Shown here one piece after another: positions 1 to 8,703 of a stretch of 64,000 nucleotides of DNA. The stretch is taken from the NCBI RefSeq assembly GCF_048268085.1, contig NZ_JBLWWF010000009.1, positions 62,001 through 126,000 of the forward strand, read 5' to 3'. This stretch comes from Neptunicella sp048268085 (GTDB lineage Bacteria; Pseudomonadota; Gammaproteobacteria; Enterobacterales; Alteromonadaceae). Each line of letters opens with the position of its first letter. The stretch's first letter is position 1. The translations under genes were made by a program, and so were the position numbers. The notes under the pieces were generated by a model. The model was not told the origin of the DNA. It did no database searches and saw only the letters and a program-made list of their open reading frames with translations.

Positions 1-1542
1 GATTTGGAAGCGAAAACCTCCTACGACATTTGGGTTTATCAGTACGAACTAGAGCTTGCCGGTCAGCAATTTGTGCATAACCGCTATATTTTTACTCAGA
101 TGCAGGGCATACAATCGTTTATGGCCCAATTCCTAATCAGCTTTCATAAAGTAGACGATGAAAGCGATATGCTAGCCTATAACAAACGTATTGGAGGGGT
201 ATCCACCGCCATCCATGATTTACTGACTCAAGCTCAAGTGAATACCGACCATTCAGTGCGTCCTCCTCGCTATGCGTATGAAGCCGTAATCAAAGAAGCC
301 ACTGCGCAAATTACCGGCAATCCGTTTACTCAAAGTGATGACGATTCACCACTATGGGCGGATGCCAAAGCCAAGATTCTGGCTTTAATGGCCGATAAAA
401 ATGTTAGCGAAGAACGCGCGAATGAAATACTGCAAGAAACCAAGCAGGCATTACTGACTGAATTTCAACCCGCCTATCAGGAATTGATCGACTGGTTCTC
501 TAAAGATATGCCCAACAGTGATGAACAAGCTAAAGGGGCAGCAAGCTTGCCTGATGGGATGGCTTACTATAACTATCAATTGCAAAAAAGTACCACGACC
601 CATTTAACTGCCGATGAAATCCATCAATTAGGTTTAAATGAAGTCGAACGTCTTACCGCAGAAATGGAAGCAATAAAAAACAAAGTCGGTTTTGATGGAG
701 ATCTTCATGCATTCTTCGAATTTATTCGTACCGACGATCAATTTTTCTATCCGGATACTGACGAAGGACGTCAAGCCTATCTGGATGATGCCCAAGCCTA
801 TCTGGATTTTATTAAACAAAAACTACCGGAATACTTTGGCACCTTACCTAAAGCCGATTTAATCGTAAAACGGGTGGAGGCCTTCCGCGAACAACCCGGT
901 GCAGCACAGCATTATTTCCCCGGTACTCCGGACGGATCGCGCCCCGGCATTTACTATGCTCATTTATCCGATATGCGTGCCATGCCCAAAAACGAAATGG
1001 AAGCAGTGGCTTATCATGAAGGTCTGCCCGGGCATCATATGCAAATTTCTATTGCTCAGGAACTCACCTCGGTACCTGAATTCAGAACTCAAGCCGGATT
1101 TACCGCTTATATAGAAGGCTGGGCGCTATACGCAGAATTACTCGCCAAAGAAATGGGCGCTTACCAGAACGATTATTCGGATTTTGGCCGACTCATCACT
1201 GAAATGTGGCGCGCCGTGCGTTTGGTAGTTGATACCGGTATTCATGCCAAGGGCTGGAGTGAAGAACAAGCGATTGCCTACTTTAAGGAAAAAACGCCCA
1301 TTGCCGCCGAAGCGATAAAATCTGAAGTTCGCCGTTATACGGTGTTGCCGGGACAGGCGACATCTTACAAAATCGGTATGCTTAAGATACTCGAATTGCG
1401 CCATATGGCCGAACAGCAGCTCGGTGAAAAATTTGATATCCGAGCCTTCCACGATACTGTACTAGATGGTGGTGCACTGCCTCTGGAGATTTTACAACGA
1501 CGTATCGAAAACTGGATCGAAGAAGTTAAAACCGCGGCTTAA
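1..1542 (+). CDS. DUF885 family putative metallohydrolase, 3-prime part
   Basis: The frame is open from the first base of the window, so the N-terminus lies outside and no start can be chosen. About 514 codons are visible. The motif HEGLPGHH (around residues 338-345 of the visible part) is the hallmark of the DUF885 family, whose fold and paired histidines plus glutamate suggest a zinc-dependent peptidase-like enzyme; the substrate is unknown. The family is often a lipoprotein or exported protein of about 600 residues, so 80-100 residues are probably missing, including any signal peptide. A second, shorter and very divergent DUF885 protein lies at the other end of the window. A terminator-like hairpin follows directly. 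Family call confident, function not. Confidence 0.85.
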   Translation, partial: DLEAKTSYDIWVYQYELELAGQQFVHNRYIFTQMQGIQSFMAQFLISFHKVDDESDMLAYNKRIGGVSTAIHDLLTQAQVNTDHSVRPPRYAYEAVIKEATAQITGNPFTQSDDDSPLWADAKAKILALMADKNVSEERANEILQETKQALLTEFQPAYQELIDWFSKDMPNSDEQAKGAASLPDGMAYYNYQLQKSTTTHLTADEIHQLGLNEVERLTAEMEAIKNKVGFDGDLHAFFEFIRTDDQFFYPDTDEGRQAYLDDAQAYLDFIKQKLPEYFGTLPKADLIVKRVEAFREQPGAAQHYFPGTPDGSRPGIYYAHLSDMRAMPKNEMEAVAYHEGLPGHHMQISIAQELTSVPEFRTQAGFTAYIEGWALYAELLAKEMGAYQNDYSDFGRLITEMWRAVRLVVDTGIHAKGWSEEQAIAYFKEKTPIAAEAIKSEVRRYTVLPGQATSYKIGMLKILELRHMAEQQLGEKFDIRAFHDTVLDGGALPLEILQRRIENWIEEVKTAA

Positions 1543-1547
1543 CTACC

Positions 1548-1585
1548 AACCCGTGGTCCGGAGTATTTCCGGGTCACGGGTTTCA
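1548..1585 (+). terminator. Hairpin terminator after the DUF885 gene
   Basis: The arms AACCCGTG..CCGGA and TCCGG..CACGGGTT pair with a 2-base internal mismatch and a short loop, starting six bases after the stop codon and followed by TTTCAAT and further T-rich sequence. Position and structure fit a rho-independent terminator. Confidence 0.6.
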
Positions 1586-1646
1586 ATCGCATAATTTTAA
1601 TTTCTGATTGAATCTCTGCCTACATTACATGCCATAATAACCCCCT

Positions 1647-2717
1647 ATGCGTATTTCACGATCAAACAGATTAATGACGAAAAGCTTTCTGCGATGGCAC
1701 TGGTTCATTATCCTGTTTATTCACCAAGCGGTAGCCGATACTATGCCTGAAGCGTTTCCTTTATCTGTTGAAGCACATCTAGAACAGCAATACCCCGAAC
1801 AAATTGTCCCTTTTTGGCAGCAACATATCATCACCGGTAATTTCACTGGCGTAAATAATATAACCATTGAATATGCCTATGTGATTAACCCTGATGCAAT
1901 CGGCAGCATTGTGATTTCCTCTGGCCGGATTGAGACCTTGTTAAAATACAAAGAAGTCATTTATGACCTGTATCACAATGGTTATTCGGTTTTTATCAAC
2001 GATCACCGTGGCCAGGGATTATCAGGCCGCATGATTGAAGATCCGCAGCGAGGCTATGTCGATGACTTTAATGATTACGTCGATGATTTAAAACAGTTTT
2101 ACACTCAGGTGGTGCAACCTCATTCCAAGCATAAACCCAAATTGCTGTGTCATTCTATGGGTGGTGCGATTGGGGCGTTATATGTGTTGCGTTATCCCGA
2201 TGATTTTTCTGCCGTGGCGTTTTCTTCGCCCATGTTTGGAATAAAGTCACCATTGCCCGATTGGCTTGGTACGCCGTTAATTAGCTCCGGCCTTGCGCTC
2301 AACGGGCTATTTTCAGATAAGAGCTGGTATTTTATCGGGCAGACGGATTACCTTTCGGTTCCCTTTGCTGTCAATACCCTGAGTCATAGCAAACTGCGTT
2401 ATAAAATATTTAGACAAGAATATGAAAACACCCCGCAAACCAAGTTAGGGGGAGTGACCTTTAAATGGCTGGATAGCGCTCTTTCAGCAATAGATTCAAT
2501 TCACTTACGTGCCGCGCAAATTGCTCTGCCTACATTAGTATTGCAGGCCGGTAATGATATTATTGTGGACAATAAGGCTCAGAATGAAGTGTGTGACAAC
2601 ATCCCCCATTGCGCCAAAATGGTAATCGAAGGAGCCAATCACGAATTACTGATGGAAAAAGACCAATACCGTATTCCTGTCATGAACCATATTCTGACAT
2701 TTTTCCAAGGTCATTAG
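1647..2717 (+). CDS. Alpha/beta hydrolase, PldB (lysophospholipase L2)-like
   Basis: Serine hydrolase of the alpha/beta fold. The block DHRGQGLSGR (residues 119-128) is typical of the PldB/monoacylglycerol lipase group, and CHSMGGAIG places the nucleophile at Ser170. An Asp in GNDIIVDN and a His in GANHELLME complete a plausible triad near the C-terminus. Residues about 11-31 form a hydrophobic stretch ending in AVADT, so export to the periplasm or outer membrane is likely. The first ATG gives an N-terminal tail MRISRSNRL; the ATG nine codons later (1674) gives a more regular signal peptide and may be the true start. Neither has a strong Shine-Dalgarno. It converges with the cation transporter, 13 bases away. 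Substrate specificity (lysophospholipid versus other ester) is inferred. Confidence 0.82.
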   Translation: MRISRSNRLMTKSFLRWHWFIILFIHQAVADTMPEAFPLSVEAHLEQQYPEQIVPFWQQHIITGNFTGVNNITIEYAYVINPDAIGSIVISSGRIETLLKYKEVIYDLYHNGYSVFINDHRGQGLSGRMIEDPQRGYVDDFNDYVDDLKQFYTQVVQPHSKHKPKLLCHSMGGAIGALYVLRYPDDFSAVAFSSPMFGIKSPLPDWLGTPLISSGLALNGLFSDKSWYFIGQTDYLSVPFAVNTLSHSKLRYKIFRQEYENTPQTKLGGVTFKWLDSALSAIDSIHLRAAQIALPTLVLQAGNDIIVDNKAQNEVCDNIPHCAKMVIEGANHELLMEKDQYRIPVMNHILTFFQGH

Positions 2718-2730
2718 AGGTGGCCGTCAA

Positions 2731-3627
2731 CTAATCTTTTTTCACCACTGAAATTGGATCCTGGTGGATCAGTACATCCGCTTCTGGGATGGCAGCCATA
2801 ATGTCTGCCTCGACTTTATCCGAAATCCGATGGGCATCAAATAAACTCATATCGTCATTTAGCTCTAAATGAAACTGCACAAACTTGGTCATACCCGATT
2901 GGCGAGTGCGAATATCATGCACACCATAAACCAGGGGTTGCTGCTTAACTATTTGCTCAATTTGCTGGGTAAACTCGGCAGGTAACTCTTTATCCATCAA
3001 CGCCGCAGCCGATTCCATTGCAATTTCTCGTGCCCCCCAAATAAGATAGATGGCAATACCAATGGCAAACCAGCCATCCACACTGGAAAATCCTTTAGTC
3101 GTTAGCCAAATGGCTAAAAGGACGGCCATATTCATTAGTAAATCCGACTGGTAATGCATCGAGTCGGCTTTTAACGCCACCGATTGAGTTTTACGGATCG
3201 CAATACGCTGCACCAGAACCAGCAACAAAGTAATTACCACACTGAAAATAGTGGCATAGATTGCCAGTTCAGGGCGACTAACCGGATGGGGATTCTTGAG
3301 TCGATCAATACTATGAAATATCAGCAACAACGCCGAGCCAATAATAAAAGCGGCTTGCGCCAATCCGGCTAATGACTCAGCTTTACCGTGGCCAAAACGA
3401 TGATCATCATCAGCAGGCATCAAGGCGTAACGCACCACAAAGAAATTGATCACTGAGGCCATCACATCAAATATCGAATCGGTTAACGACGCCAGCATCG
3501 TGGCTGAATCGGTTTGATACCAGGCGATAACCTTGACCACAATCATGCTCGCCGCTGCGACCAGCGCCAACGTGGTCGCTAATTTAACCCAAAAACCATA
3601 ATGTTCGGTATGTTGATGTGACTGCAT
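2731..3627 (-). CDS. fieF: Cation diffusion facilitator, FieF-like
   Basis: Inner-membrane proton-coupled exporter of divalent metals (Fe2+/Zn2+ in the E. coli homologue). The transport-site residues of FieF are present: Asp50 and Asp54 in TDSIFDVMAS, and His158 and Asp162 in MHYQSD. The cytoplasmic-interface motif HRFGHGKAES sits at 76-85, and a C-terminal cytoplasmic dimerisation domain (from about residue 210) contains the His/Asp-rich HDIRTR..FVQFHLEL block. Length 298 matches the family. It stands alone, divergent from the DUF3081 gene and convergent with the hydrolase. The exact metal cannot be read from the sequence. Confidence 0.92.
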   Translation of the reverse strand: MQSHQHTEHYGFWVKLATTLALVAAASMIVVKVIAWYQTDSATMLASLTDSIFDVMASVINFFVVRYALMPADDDHRFGHGKAESLAGLAQAAFIIGSALLLIFHSIDRLKNPHPVSRPELAIYATIFSVVITLLLVLVQRIAIRKTQSVALKADSMHYQSDLLMNMAVLLAIWLTTKGFSSVDGWFAIGIAIYLIWGAREIAMESAAALMDKELPAEFTQQIEQIVKQQPLVYGVHDIRTRQSGMTKFVQFHLELNDDMSLFDAHRISDKVEADIMAAIPEADVLIHQDPISVVKKD

Positions 3628-3745
3628 AACTGGTTGAATATTCTATCTTTAACAAACTCTGATAGGGCTAGTATAACCTGATGTAATGGCAGAAACACCG
3701 CCAGATGCGGTAAGATAATCACTTAACCTCAATACGGAGCTTATC

Positions 3746-4000
3746 TTGGAAAATGAACTGAATACAAAGCAAGCACTGAGCGTGTTTAATCAGGTATGTG
3801 AAAAAGGTGAGAAACGCGAGACCCATTATTACTATCAGGACATGGAAGCCTGGCATGATTTTGATGGTTACACCTGCTTTTTAAAATTTAATCAGGTCAC
3901 ACTGACCCTGTATTTTCATGGCAAATATAATTTGGATTATAGCGATAATGGTCAACTTGAAAGTTTTCTGCGCAAATTGGCTAATATGAGTAAAAAGTAG
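3746..4000 (+). CDS. Small DUF3081-like protein
   Basis: An 84-residue acidic/aromatic protein with the segment DFDGYTCFLKFNQVTLTLYF followed by HGKYNLDY, which resembles the DUF3081 family of small gammaproteobacterial proteins of unknown function. The start is TTG: ACGGAG lies six bases upstream and no ATG or GTG fits the conserved N-terminus better. No signal peptide or membrane segment. It is followed by trmL after about 110 bases. Recognition is from memory of the family pattern. Confidence 0.68.
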   Translation: MENELNTKQALSVFNQVCEKGEKRETHYYYQDMEAWHDFDGYTCFLKFNQVTLTLYFHGKYNLDYSDNGQLESFLRKLANMSKK

Positions 4001-4111
4001 CGTAGTCCGCACCGGATGAGATAAATTTACCCTATTGCGCTTTTCCTATGCTGGCGCCTATTTTTGCTGACTTACCGTGTTATTAACGGCTAACAACATA
4101 ATGAGAATTCA

Positions 4112-4576
4112 ATGCTGGATATTGTTTTATATCAACCTGAAATTCCCCCTAATACTGGCAATATTATTCGTCTGTGCGCAAACACTGGCTTTGCATTACA
4201 TTTAATCGAACCCTTGGGTTTTGATTGGGAAGACAAAAAAGTACGTCGTGCCGGACTGGATTATCATGAATTTGCCAATGTGAAGCGTTATCCCGATCTG
4301 GAGAGTTACCTGGCACAGCGACAACCCAAAAGACTATTTGCCTGTACCACCAAAGGCACGGCCAATTTTGCAGATGCTCAATATCAGGCAGGTGACGCAT
4401 TATTATTTGGCCCTGAAACCCGCGGTCTTCCAATGGATATTATCGATTCCCTCCCCATGGAGCAGCGATTACGCATTCCTATGTTGCCTAATAGTCGTAG
4501 TATGAATTTATCTAACGCCGTTTCAGTATTTGTCTATGAAGCCTGGCGCCAACTGGATTTTTCCGGCGCCGTATAG
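4112..4576 (+). CDS. trmL: tRNA (cytidine/uridine-34 2'-O)-methyltransferase TrmL
   Basis: SPOUT-class methyltransferase that uses S-adenosylmethionine to methylate the wobble ribose of tRNA-Leu isoacceptors. The N-terminus LDIVLYQPEIPPNTGNIIR with CANTG is the family signature, and the trefoil-knot cofactor site is visible as GPETRGLP (about residues 107-114) and NLSNAVSVFVYEAWRQ near the C-terminus. The 154-residue length is the usual size of the minimal TrmL. The start ATG follows a weak ribosome-binding region (AATGAGAATTCA). The next gene is convergent and separated by a hairpin. Confidence 0.95.
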   Translation: MLDIVLYQPEIPPNTGNIIRLCANTGFALHLIEPLGFDWEDKKVRRAGLDYHEFANVKRYPDLESYLAQRQPKRLFACTTKGTANFADAQYQAGDALLFGPETRGLPMDIIDSLPMEQRLRIPMLPNSRSMNLSNAVSVFVYEAWRQLDFSGAV

Positions 4577-4581
4577 TCATC

Positions 4582-4612
4582 AGGGTAACGGATCGTTGTT
4601 GACCGTTACCCT
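4582..4612. terminator. Hairpin between convergent trmL and spy-like genes
   Basis: A perfect 10-bp stem (AGGGTAACGG / CCGTTACCCT) with an 11-base loop lies between two convergent stop codons. There is no long T-tract on either side, so it may end transcription weakly in both directions or protect 3-prime ends. Confidence 0.6.
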
Positions 4613-4631
4613 AACCTGTCTGCCGAAATTG

Positions 4632-5426
4632 TTATGAAAACAATCGGTGATGCGGTTGTTGATAACCATTTTGTTGACGGTGTTCCATTCGCTGTTGCAG
4701 TTTTTGCTGTTGTTGCGGAGTCAGAACTTGCCAAATATTGTGTTTGTTTTCTGCCCGTGCAACCGCAAAGGCTACCATTTTAGGCACACTCTGCTGTTGC
4801 AGACGTTGCCATTCCTGTTCATTTAACTGTTCACTGGTGATCAAGGCACGCTGCTGCTGTTTGATGACCTGCATTTCACTATGGAATGTTTCACTTATTG
4901 CTTGCATATCACCGCGCAGCAATTTGATCTGCTGCTTTTGGGCATCGCTTAATTCTAGCCGGCCTAAACGTGGTTCATCCCGATGATGAAGTTCAACGAA
5001 AAAATCTCTCTCCTCGGCTAAGTCTGCCCATTTTTGCTTCTGTTGTTCAGTTAATTGACTCCAGATCGAGTGCAGCATCTGGGCTTTTTGCCATTGCTTT
5101 TGCGTCTTTTGCTGCATATCACTATTGAATAGCTCCGTTATTGCGGTTTGATCAAAACGGTCTGATTGAATCAATGATTTAAGTTGTTCACCCACGCGGT
5201 AACGATCTTGCCAATACTCATGGCCGCTTTCTCGTCCTTGCTTAACGAGTTCATGAATAGCCTGTCGTTGCTCCGTTGTAAGTGCTAACTGGCTAAGTAC
5301 TCCTCGCAATCCGGCAGGTTTACCACCATCAGGATGAGCCAAAACAGGTTGTGAAAATAATGCCGCCACTAACAATAATGACGTAATGGGTTTAATAAAT
5401 TTAGGTAGAACTTTAATCTGTTGCAT
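4632..5426 (-). CDS. Spy/CpxP-like periplasmic protein with LTxxQ repeats
   Basis: The N-terminus is a signal peptide (about residues 1-30, ending QPVLAHP). The mature protein is helical and Gln-rich with four LTxxQ-type repeats: LTTEQRQ, LTEQQKQ, LSDAQKQ and LTPQQQQ. At 264 residues it is longer than Spy or CpxP (about 160) and looks like two Spy units in tandem (roughly 45-140 and 150-245). Spy/CpxP proteins are periplasmic chaperone-like stress proteins, and CpxP damps the CpxA sensor. It is divergent from the adjacent cpxRA-like operon, the same arrangement as cpxP-cpxRA in enterics, so it probably plays the CpxP role here. A GAGGA sequence precedes the start. Confidence 0.8.
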   Translation of the reverse strand: MQQIKVLPKFIKPITSLLLVAALFSQPVLAHPDGGKPAGLRGVLSQLALTTEQRQAIHELVKQGRESGHEYWQDRYRVGEQLKSLIQSDRFDQTAITELFNSDMQQKTQKQWQKAQMLHSIWSQLTEQQKQKWADLAEERDFFVELHHRDEPRLGRLELSDAQKQQIKLLRGDMQAISETFHSEMQVIKQQQRALITSEQLNEQEWQRLQQQSVPKMVAFAVARAENKHNIWQVLTPQQQQKLQQRMEHRQQNGYQQPHHRLFS

Positions 5427-5472
5427 ATTAATTCCTCTTTCGAATAGTCGAATACAGCTTAGGCGTTACAAT

Positions 5473-5509
5473 GCAAAGTTACGCAAAGCAACTGTAAAGC
5501 TTGTGTAAA
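5473..5509. promoter_or_regulatory. Candidate CpxR operator: four phased GYAAA half-sites
   Basis: GCAAA at 5473 and 5483 and GTAAA at 5494 and 5505 run in the same orientation with start-to-start spacings of 10, 11 and 11 bases. The last two (spacer 6) resemble the enterobacterial CpxR box GTAAA-N5-GTAAA. The site lies in the divergent region between the spy-like gene and cpxRA, where autoregulation is expected. Confidence 0.55.
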
Positions 5510-5582
5510 GGTGAGGCGAAATCCTTTTGCATATTATGCTTAGCCAGTAGCATTAGGGTTATCTAAGTTAGGAGTCACATTG

Positions 5583-6281
5583 ATGCAGCCCAAATCCATT
5601 CTATTGATCGATGATGATCTGGAACTGACTGACCTGTTAACCGAATACCTGTCACCACAAGAGTACAGCATTGCAGTGGCACATGATGGGCAAAGCGGTT
5701 TGGCCATGGCAACGTCTTCTAATCATTTTGACCTGATCCTATTGGACGTAATGTTACCGGTGATGGACGGCTTTGAGGTGTTAAAAAAACTGCGTCAAAC
5801 CCATTTAACTCCGGTACTGATGTTAACCGCCAAAGGAGATGACTTTGATCGTATTTTCGGTCTGGAATTGGGCGCAGATGATTACCTGCCCAAACCATTT
5901 AATCCCCGTGAGCTTTCAGCTCGAATCAAGGCAATTGTGCGTCGCATAGACAATCTGGCCAATCATACCCAAATGTTATCGATCAATAGTGTTGAACTGT
6001 CATTAAATCCAACTAATCAAAGTTTGCAATGCAACGGCCAACCTGTCGAATTGACCGGCACTGAATTCGGGGTGTTACAGATTTTAATGAGTCATGCCGG
6101 TACATTAGTGAGTAAACAACAACTTAACGAACAAGTTTTAGGACGCAAACTGGCCGCCTTCGATCGCAGTATCGACATGCATGTCAGTAACCTACGCAAA
6201 AAACTCGCTCAATATAGCGATAAAGAAAAAATCAAAACCGTACGTGGATCCGGATACATCTTTATCGAGTCGCTACTATGA
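5583..6281 (+). CDS. cpxR: OmpR-family response regulator, CpxR-like
   Basis: Two-domain regulator: receiver (about 1-120) with acidic pocket DDD, phospho-acceptor Asp55 in LILLDVMLPVMDG, and the conserved Thr and Lys in MLTAKGDDFDR..GADDYLPKPF; then a winged-helix DNA-binding domain (about 130-230) ending HVSNLRKKL...VRGSGYIFIE. The preceding in-frame TTG is rejected because AGGAG lies eight bases before the ATG. The stop overlaps the kinase start (ATGA), so the two are translationally coupled. Neighbouring Spy-like protein and GTAAA boxes support assignment to the envelope-stress Cpx system rather than another OmpR family member. Confidence 0.9.
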   Translation: MQPKSILLIDDDLELTDLLTEYLSPQEYSIAVAHDGQSGLAMATSSNHFDLILLDVMLPVMDGFEVLKKLRQTHLTPVLMLTAKGDDFDRIFGLELGADDYLPKPFNPRELSARIKAIVRRIDNLANHTQMLSINSVELSLNPTNQSLQCNGQPVELTGTEFGVLQILMSHAGTLVSKQQLNEQVLGRKLAAFDRSIDMHVSNLRKKLAQYSDKEKIKTVRGSGYIFIESLL

Positions 6282-7681
6282 TATCGCTCACCAAATTCAA
6301 TCCGTTAAACAGTCTATTTGGACGAATTTTTTTGTGGTTCTGGTTAGCGATGTTGCTGATTATTTTCAGTACCGCGTGGATTGCCAGACAGATCGCCATG
6401 GAAAGAACGTTGCAGCCCATGCAAAGTCAGGATCAGCAAATCCTGACTAACTCGGTAAAACGGTTAAATCAGTATATTGAAAAGCGCGACAAGCGAGATC
6501 TGGAAAAACAGGAAATATCCCAGTTACTTGGTCGTTTGGGATCTCGCAGCCATTCAAACTGGTTATTACTCAATCCACAAAATAACCAATTTATTTATGG
6601 CTTTGCACCACAACACTTACCGATGCAGGACGTATTTTTAGATCTGATCGACCAGCCTTCTGCGTTTTCAATCATGCTGCCTGGATGGAGGTTTATCGGA
6701 CCGGCTACAATTACCATCGATCAACAACACTATCGGCTGTTCGTGGGTAAACGCTTGCCCCCGACCTTTTTTCGCGATATGAAGCATCAGCCTCCCATTT
6801 TATTGATCGGCATTGCTATCTTAATCAGTGGCTTATTGTGCTTATTGCTCACTTGGTCTCTGGTAAAACCGTTACGCCGCCTCAAATCAGCCGCGATTAA
6901 AATGGCGGCGGGTGATTTAACTACCCGCTCGGGTGAAACCCGTTATCGACACGATGAAATTGGCCAGCTTGGACGAGAGTTTGATCAAATGGCGACTCAA
7001 CTTGAGCAACTGGTCACCGGCCAAAAACGCATGTTAGCTGATATATCCCATGAACTTCGCTCACCACTAGCCCGGTTACAGGTTGCTATTGGTATTGCCC
7101 AGCAAAACGCTGAACAGGAAATTCCGCAGTTGCAACGAATCGAAACCGAGGCGCAACGGATTGATGCCATGTTGGCGCAAATTTTAGCCCTGTCACGATT
7201 GGATGCTCAGCAAAACAAGATTGTTTTTCAGCCTGTTCAGTTAGATACCCTACTAGAACCGCTAATCGATGATGCCATTTTCGAAGCTAACGCGTTAAAT
7301 AAAACCATCCAGACAACGCTGCTTAGTGATATTACTGTTTATGCGAACCAAGCATTACTCGCCAGCGCGATCGAAAACCTGCTACGCAATGGGATTAAAT
7401 ACGCGACTAATCGAGTACACATAGCCTTGCATAAAACCGCCAACAACCAGATTGAATTAACCATTATGGACGATGGACCGGGGGTTCCGGAGGCTGAGCT
7501 GGAGAAAATTTTCACTCCGTTTTATCGGACCGCAGAATCCCGCAGTCGCGACTCCGGTGGTGTAGGGCTTGGGTTAGCCATTGCCGCCAAAGCAATAGAA
7601 GGTATGGGAGGAAAACTTTTTGCGGTCAATCAGCCTGAAGGTGGACTGCAAGTTGTTATACAGTTAAAGGCGGACAAATAG
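6278..7681 (+). CDS. cpxA: Sensor histidine kinase, CpxA-like
   Basis: Inner-membrane sensor: TM1 about residues 13-38, a periplasmic sensor of about 130 residues, TM2 about 174-194, a HAMP segment (LVKPLRRLK...DEIGQLGREFD), H-box with phospho-accepting His258 in ADISHELRSPLARLQ, and HATPase_c with N-box NLLRNGIKYA, G1 DDGPGVPE, F-box IFTPFYR and G2 GGVGLGLAIA. It pairs with the upstream regulator through a 4-base overlap. The H-box and gene context fit CpxA; periplasmic sensor domains in this family vary, so the signal may differ from the enteric one. Confidence 0.9.
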   Translation: MISLTKFNPLNSLFGRIFLWFWLAMLLIIFSTAWIARQIAMERTLQPMQSQDQQILTNSVKRLNQYIEKRDKRDLEKQEISQLLGRLGSRSHSNWLLLNPQNNQFIYGFAPQHLPMQDVFLDLIDQPSAFSIMLPGWRFIGPATITIDQQHYRLFVGKRLPPTFFRDMKHQPPILLIGIAILISGLLCLLLTWSLVKPLRRLKSAAIKMAAGDLTTRSGETRYRHDEIGQLGREFDQMATQLEQLVTGQKRMLADISHELRSPLARLQVAIGIAQQNAEQEIPQLQRIETEAQRIDAMLAQILALSRLDAQQNKIVFQPVQLDTLLEPLIDDAIFEANALNKTIQTTLLSDITVYANQALLASAIENLLRNGIKYATNRVHIALHKTANNQIELTIMDDGPGVPEAELEKIFTPFYRTAESRSRDSGGVGLGLAIAAKAIEGMGGKLFAVNQPEGGLQVVIQLKADK

Positions 7682-7695
7682 CCTTAAAAAGGGGA

Positions 7696-8703
7696 TTATT
7701 CGGTTTTTTGTGAACGTCCCAACAAAGCTAACGCGGCCTCTTTGGGTGCCTTGCCTTGGTATAATACTTGGTAGATTTGTTCGGTAATTGGCATTTCTAC
7801 CTTTTCCCGTTGTGACAACAAATGTACCTCTTTAGTATTTCGATAACCTTCTACCACTTGACCAATTTCTTTCATGGCTTGTTCAATCGACTTACCTTGA
7901 CCCAATGCCAAACCAAAACGACGATTACGTGATTGATTATCGGTGCAAGTGAGCACTAAGTCGCCTAAGCCGGCCATTCCCATAAAGGTTTCGGGTTTAG
8001 CCCCCAGCGCGGCACCTAAGCGAGTCAGCTCGGCTAATCCGCGGGTGATTAATGCGGTACGGGCATTGGCACCAAAACCAATACCGTCGGCTAACCCGGC
8101 CCCAATGGCAATCACGTTTTTAACCGCGCCACCTAGCTGAATACCAATAAAGTCATTGTTACGATAAACCCGGAAGGTTTTGCCGCAATGCAGCATTCTG
8201 GCAATATCATCACCAAACATTTCATCAGTGGAGGCAACAGAAATAGCCGTCGGCAATCCCGCCGCCATTTCTTTGGCAAATGTTGGGCCTGACAATACCG
8301 CCAACGCGCGTTGTTGGCCTAAAATGCCGCGGGCAACATCTTGCAATAAACCGCCTGTTTCTGGCTCCAACCCTTTGGTAGCCCAGGCGACACGATGTTG
8401 CGGGGTTAAAAATGGTTCTATTTGACGCAACATATCGCTAAACGCGTGGCTTGGCACCACCACTAATATATCTTGGCTATGTGCAAGTGCAGTGGCTAGA
8501 TCCAGTTCGACATGTAACGCTTCAGGAAAAGGAGCATCCGGTAAATATTGCTGATTAATCCCGTCGCTGGCAAGCAACTCCATTTGGGCAGTATTTCTAC
8601 CCCACAAACAGGTATCGATGCCATTGCGAGCAAAGCAAATAGCCAGAGCGGTGCCATAAGAGCCCGCTCCTAAAACCGTTAATTTACCGGTACATTGCTT
8701 CAT
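7696..8703 (-). CDS. gpsA: Glycerol-3-phosphate dehydrogenase [NAD(P)+]
   Basis: Cytosolic enzyme reducing dihydroxyacetone phosphate to sn-glycerol-3-phosphate for phospholipid synthesis. The dinucleotide-binding loop VLGAGSYGTALA is at the N-terminus, WATKGLEPETG and LSGPTFAKEMA form the substrate region, and the catalytic Lys lies in GGAVKNVIAIGAG. The C-terminal helical domain has GMAGLGDLVLTCT and SRNRRFG. Length 335 is normal. The start ATG overlaps the secB stop by the ATGA arrangement, so it is co-transcribed with secB, as in many gammaproteobacteria. Confidence 0.97.
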   Translation of the reverse strand: MKQCTGKLTVLGAGSYGTALAICFARNGIDTCLWGRNTAQMELLASDGINQQYLPDAPFPEALHVELDLATALAHSQDILVVVPSHAFSDMLRQIEPFLTPQHRVAWATKGLEPETGGLLQDVARGILGQQRALAVLSGPTFAKEMAAGLPTAISVASTDEMFGDDIARMLHCGKTFRVYRNNDFIGIQLGGAVKNVIAIGAGLADGIGFGANARTALITRGLAELTRLGAALGAKPETFMGMAGLGDLVLTCTDNQSRNRRFGLALGQGKSIEQAMKEIGQVVEGYRNTKEVHLLSQREKVEMPITEQIYQVLYQGKAPKEAALALLGRSQKTE

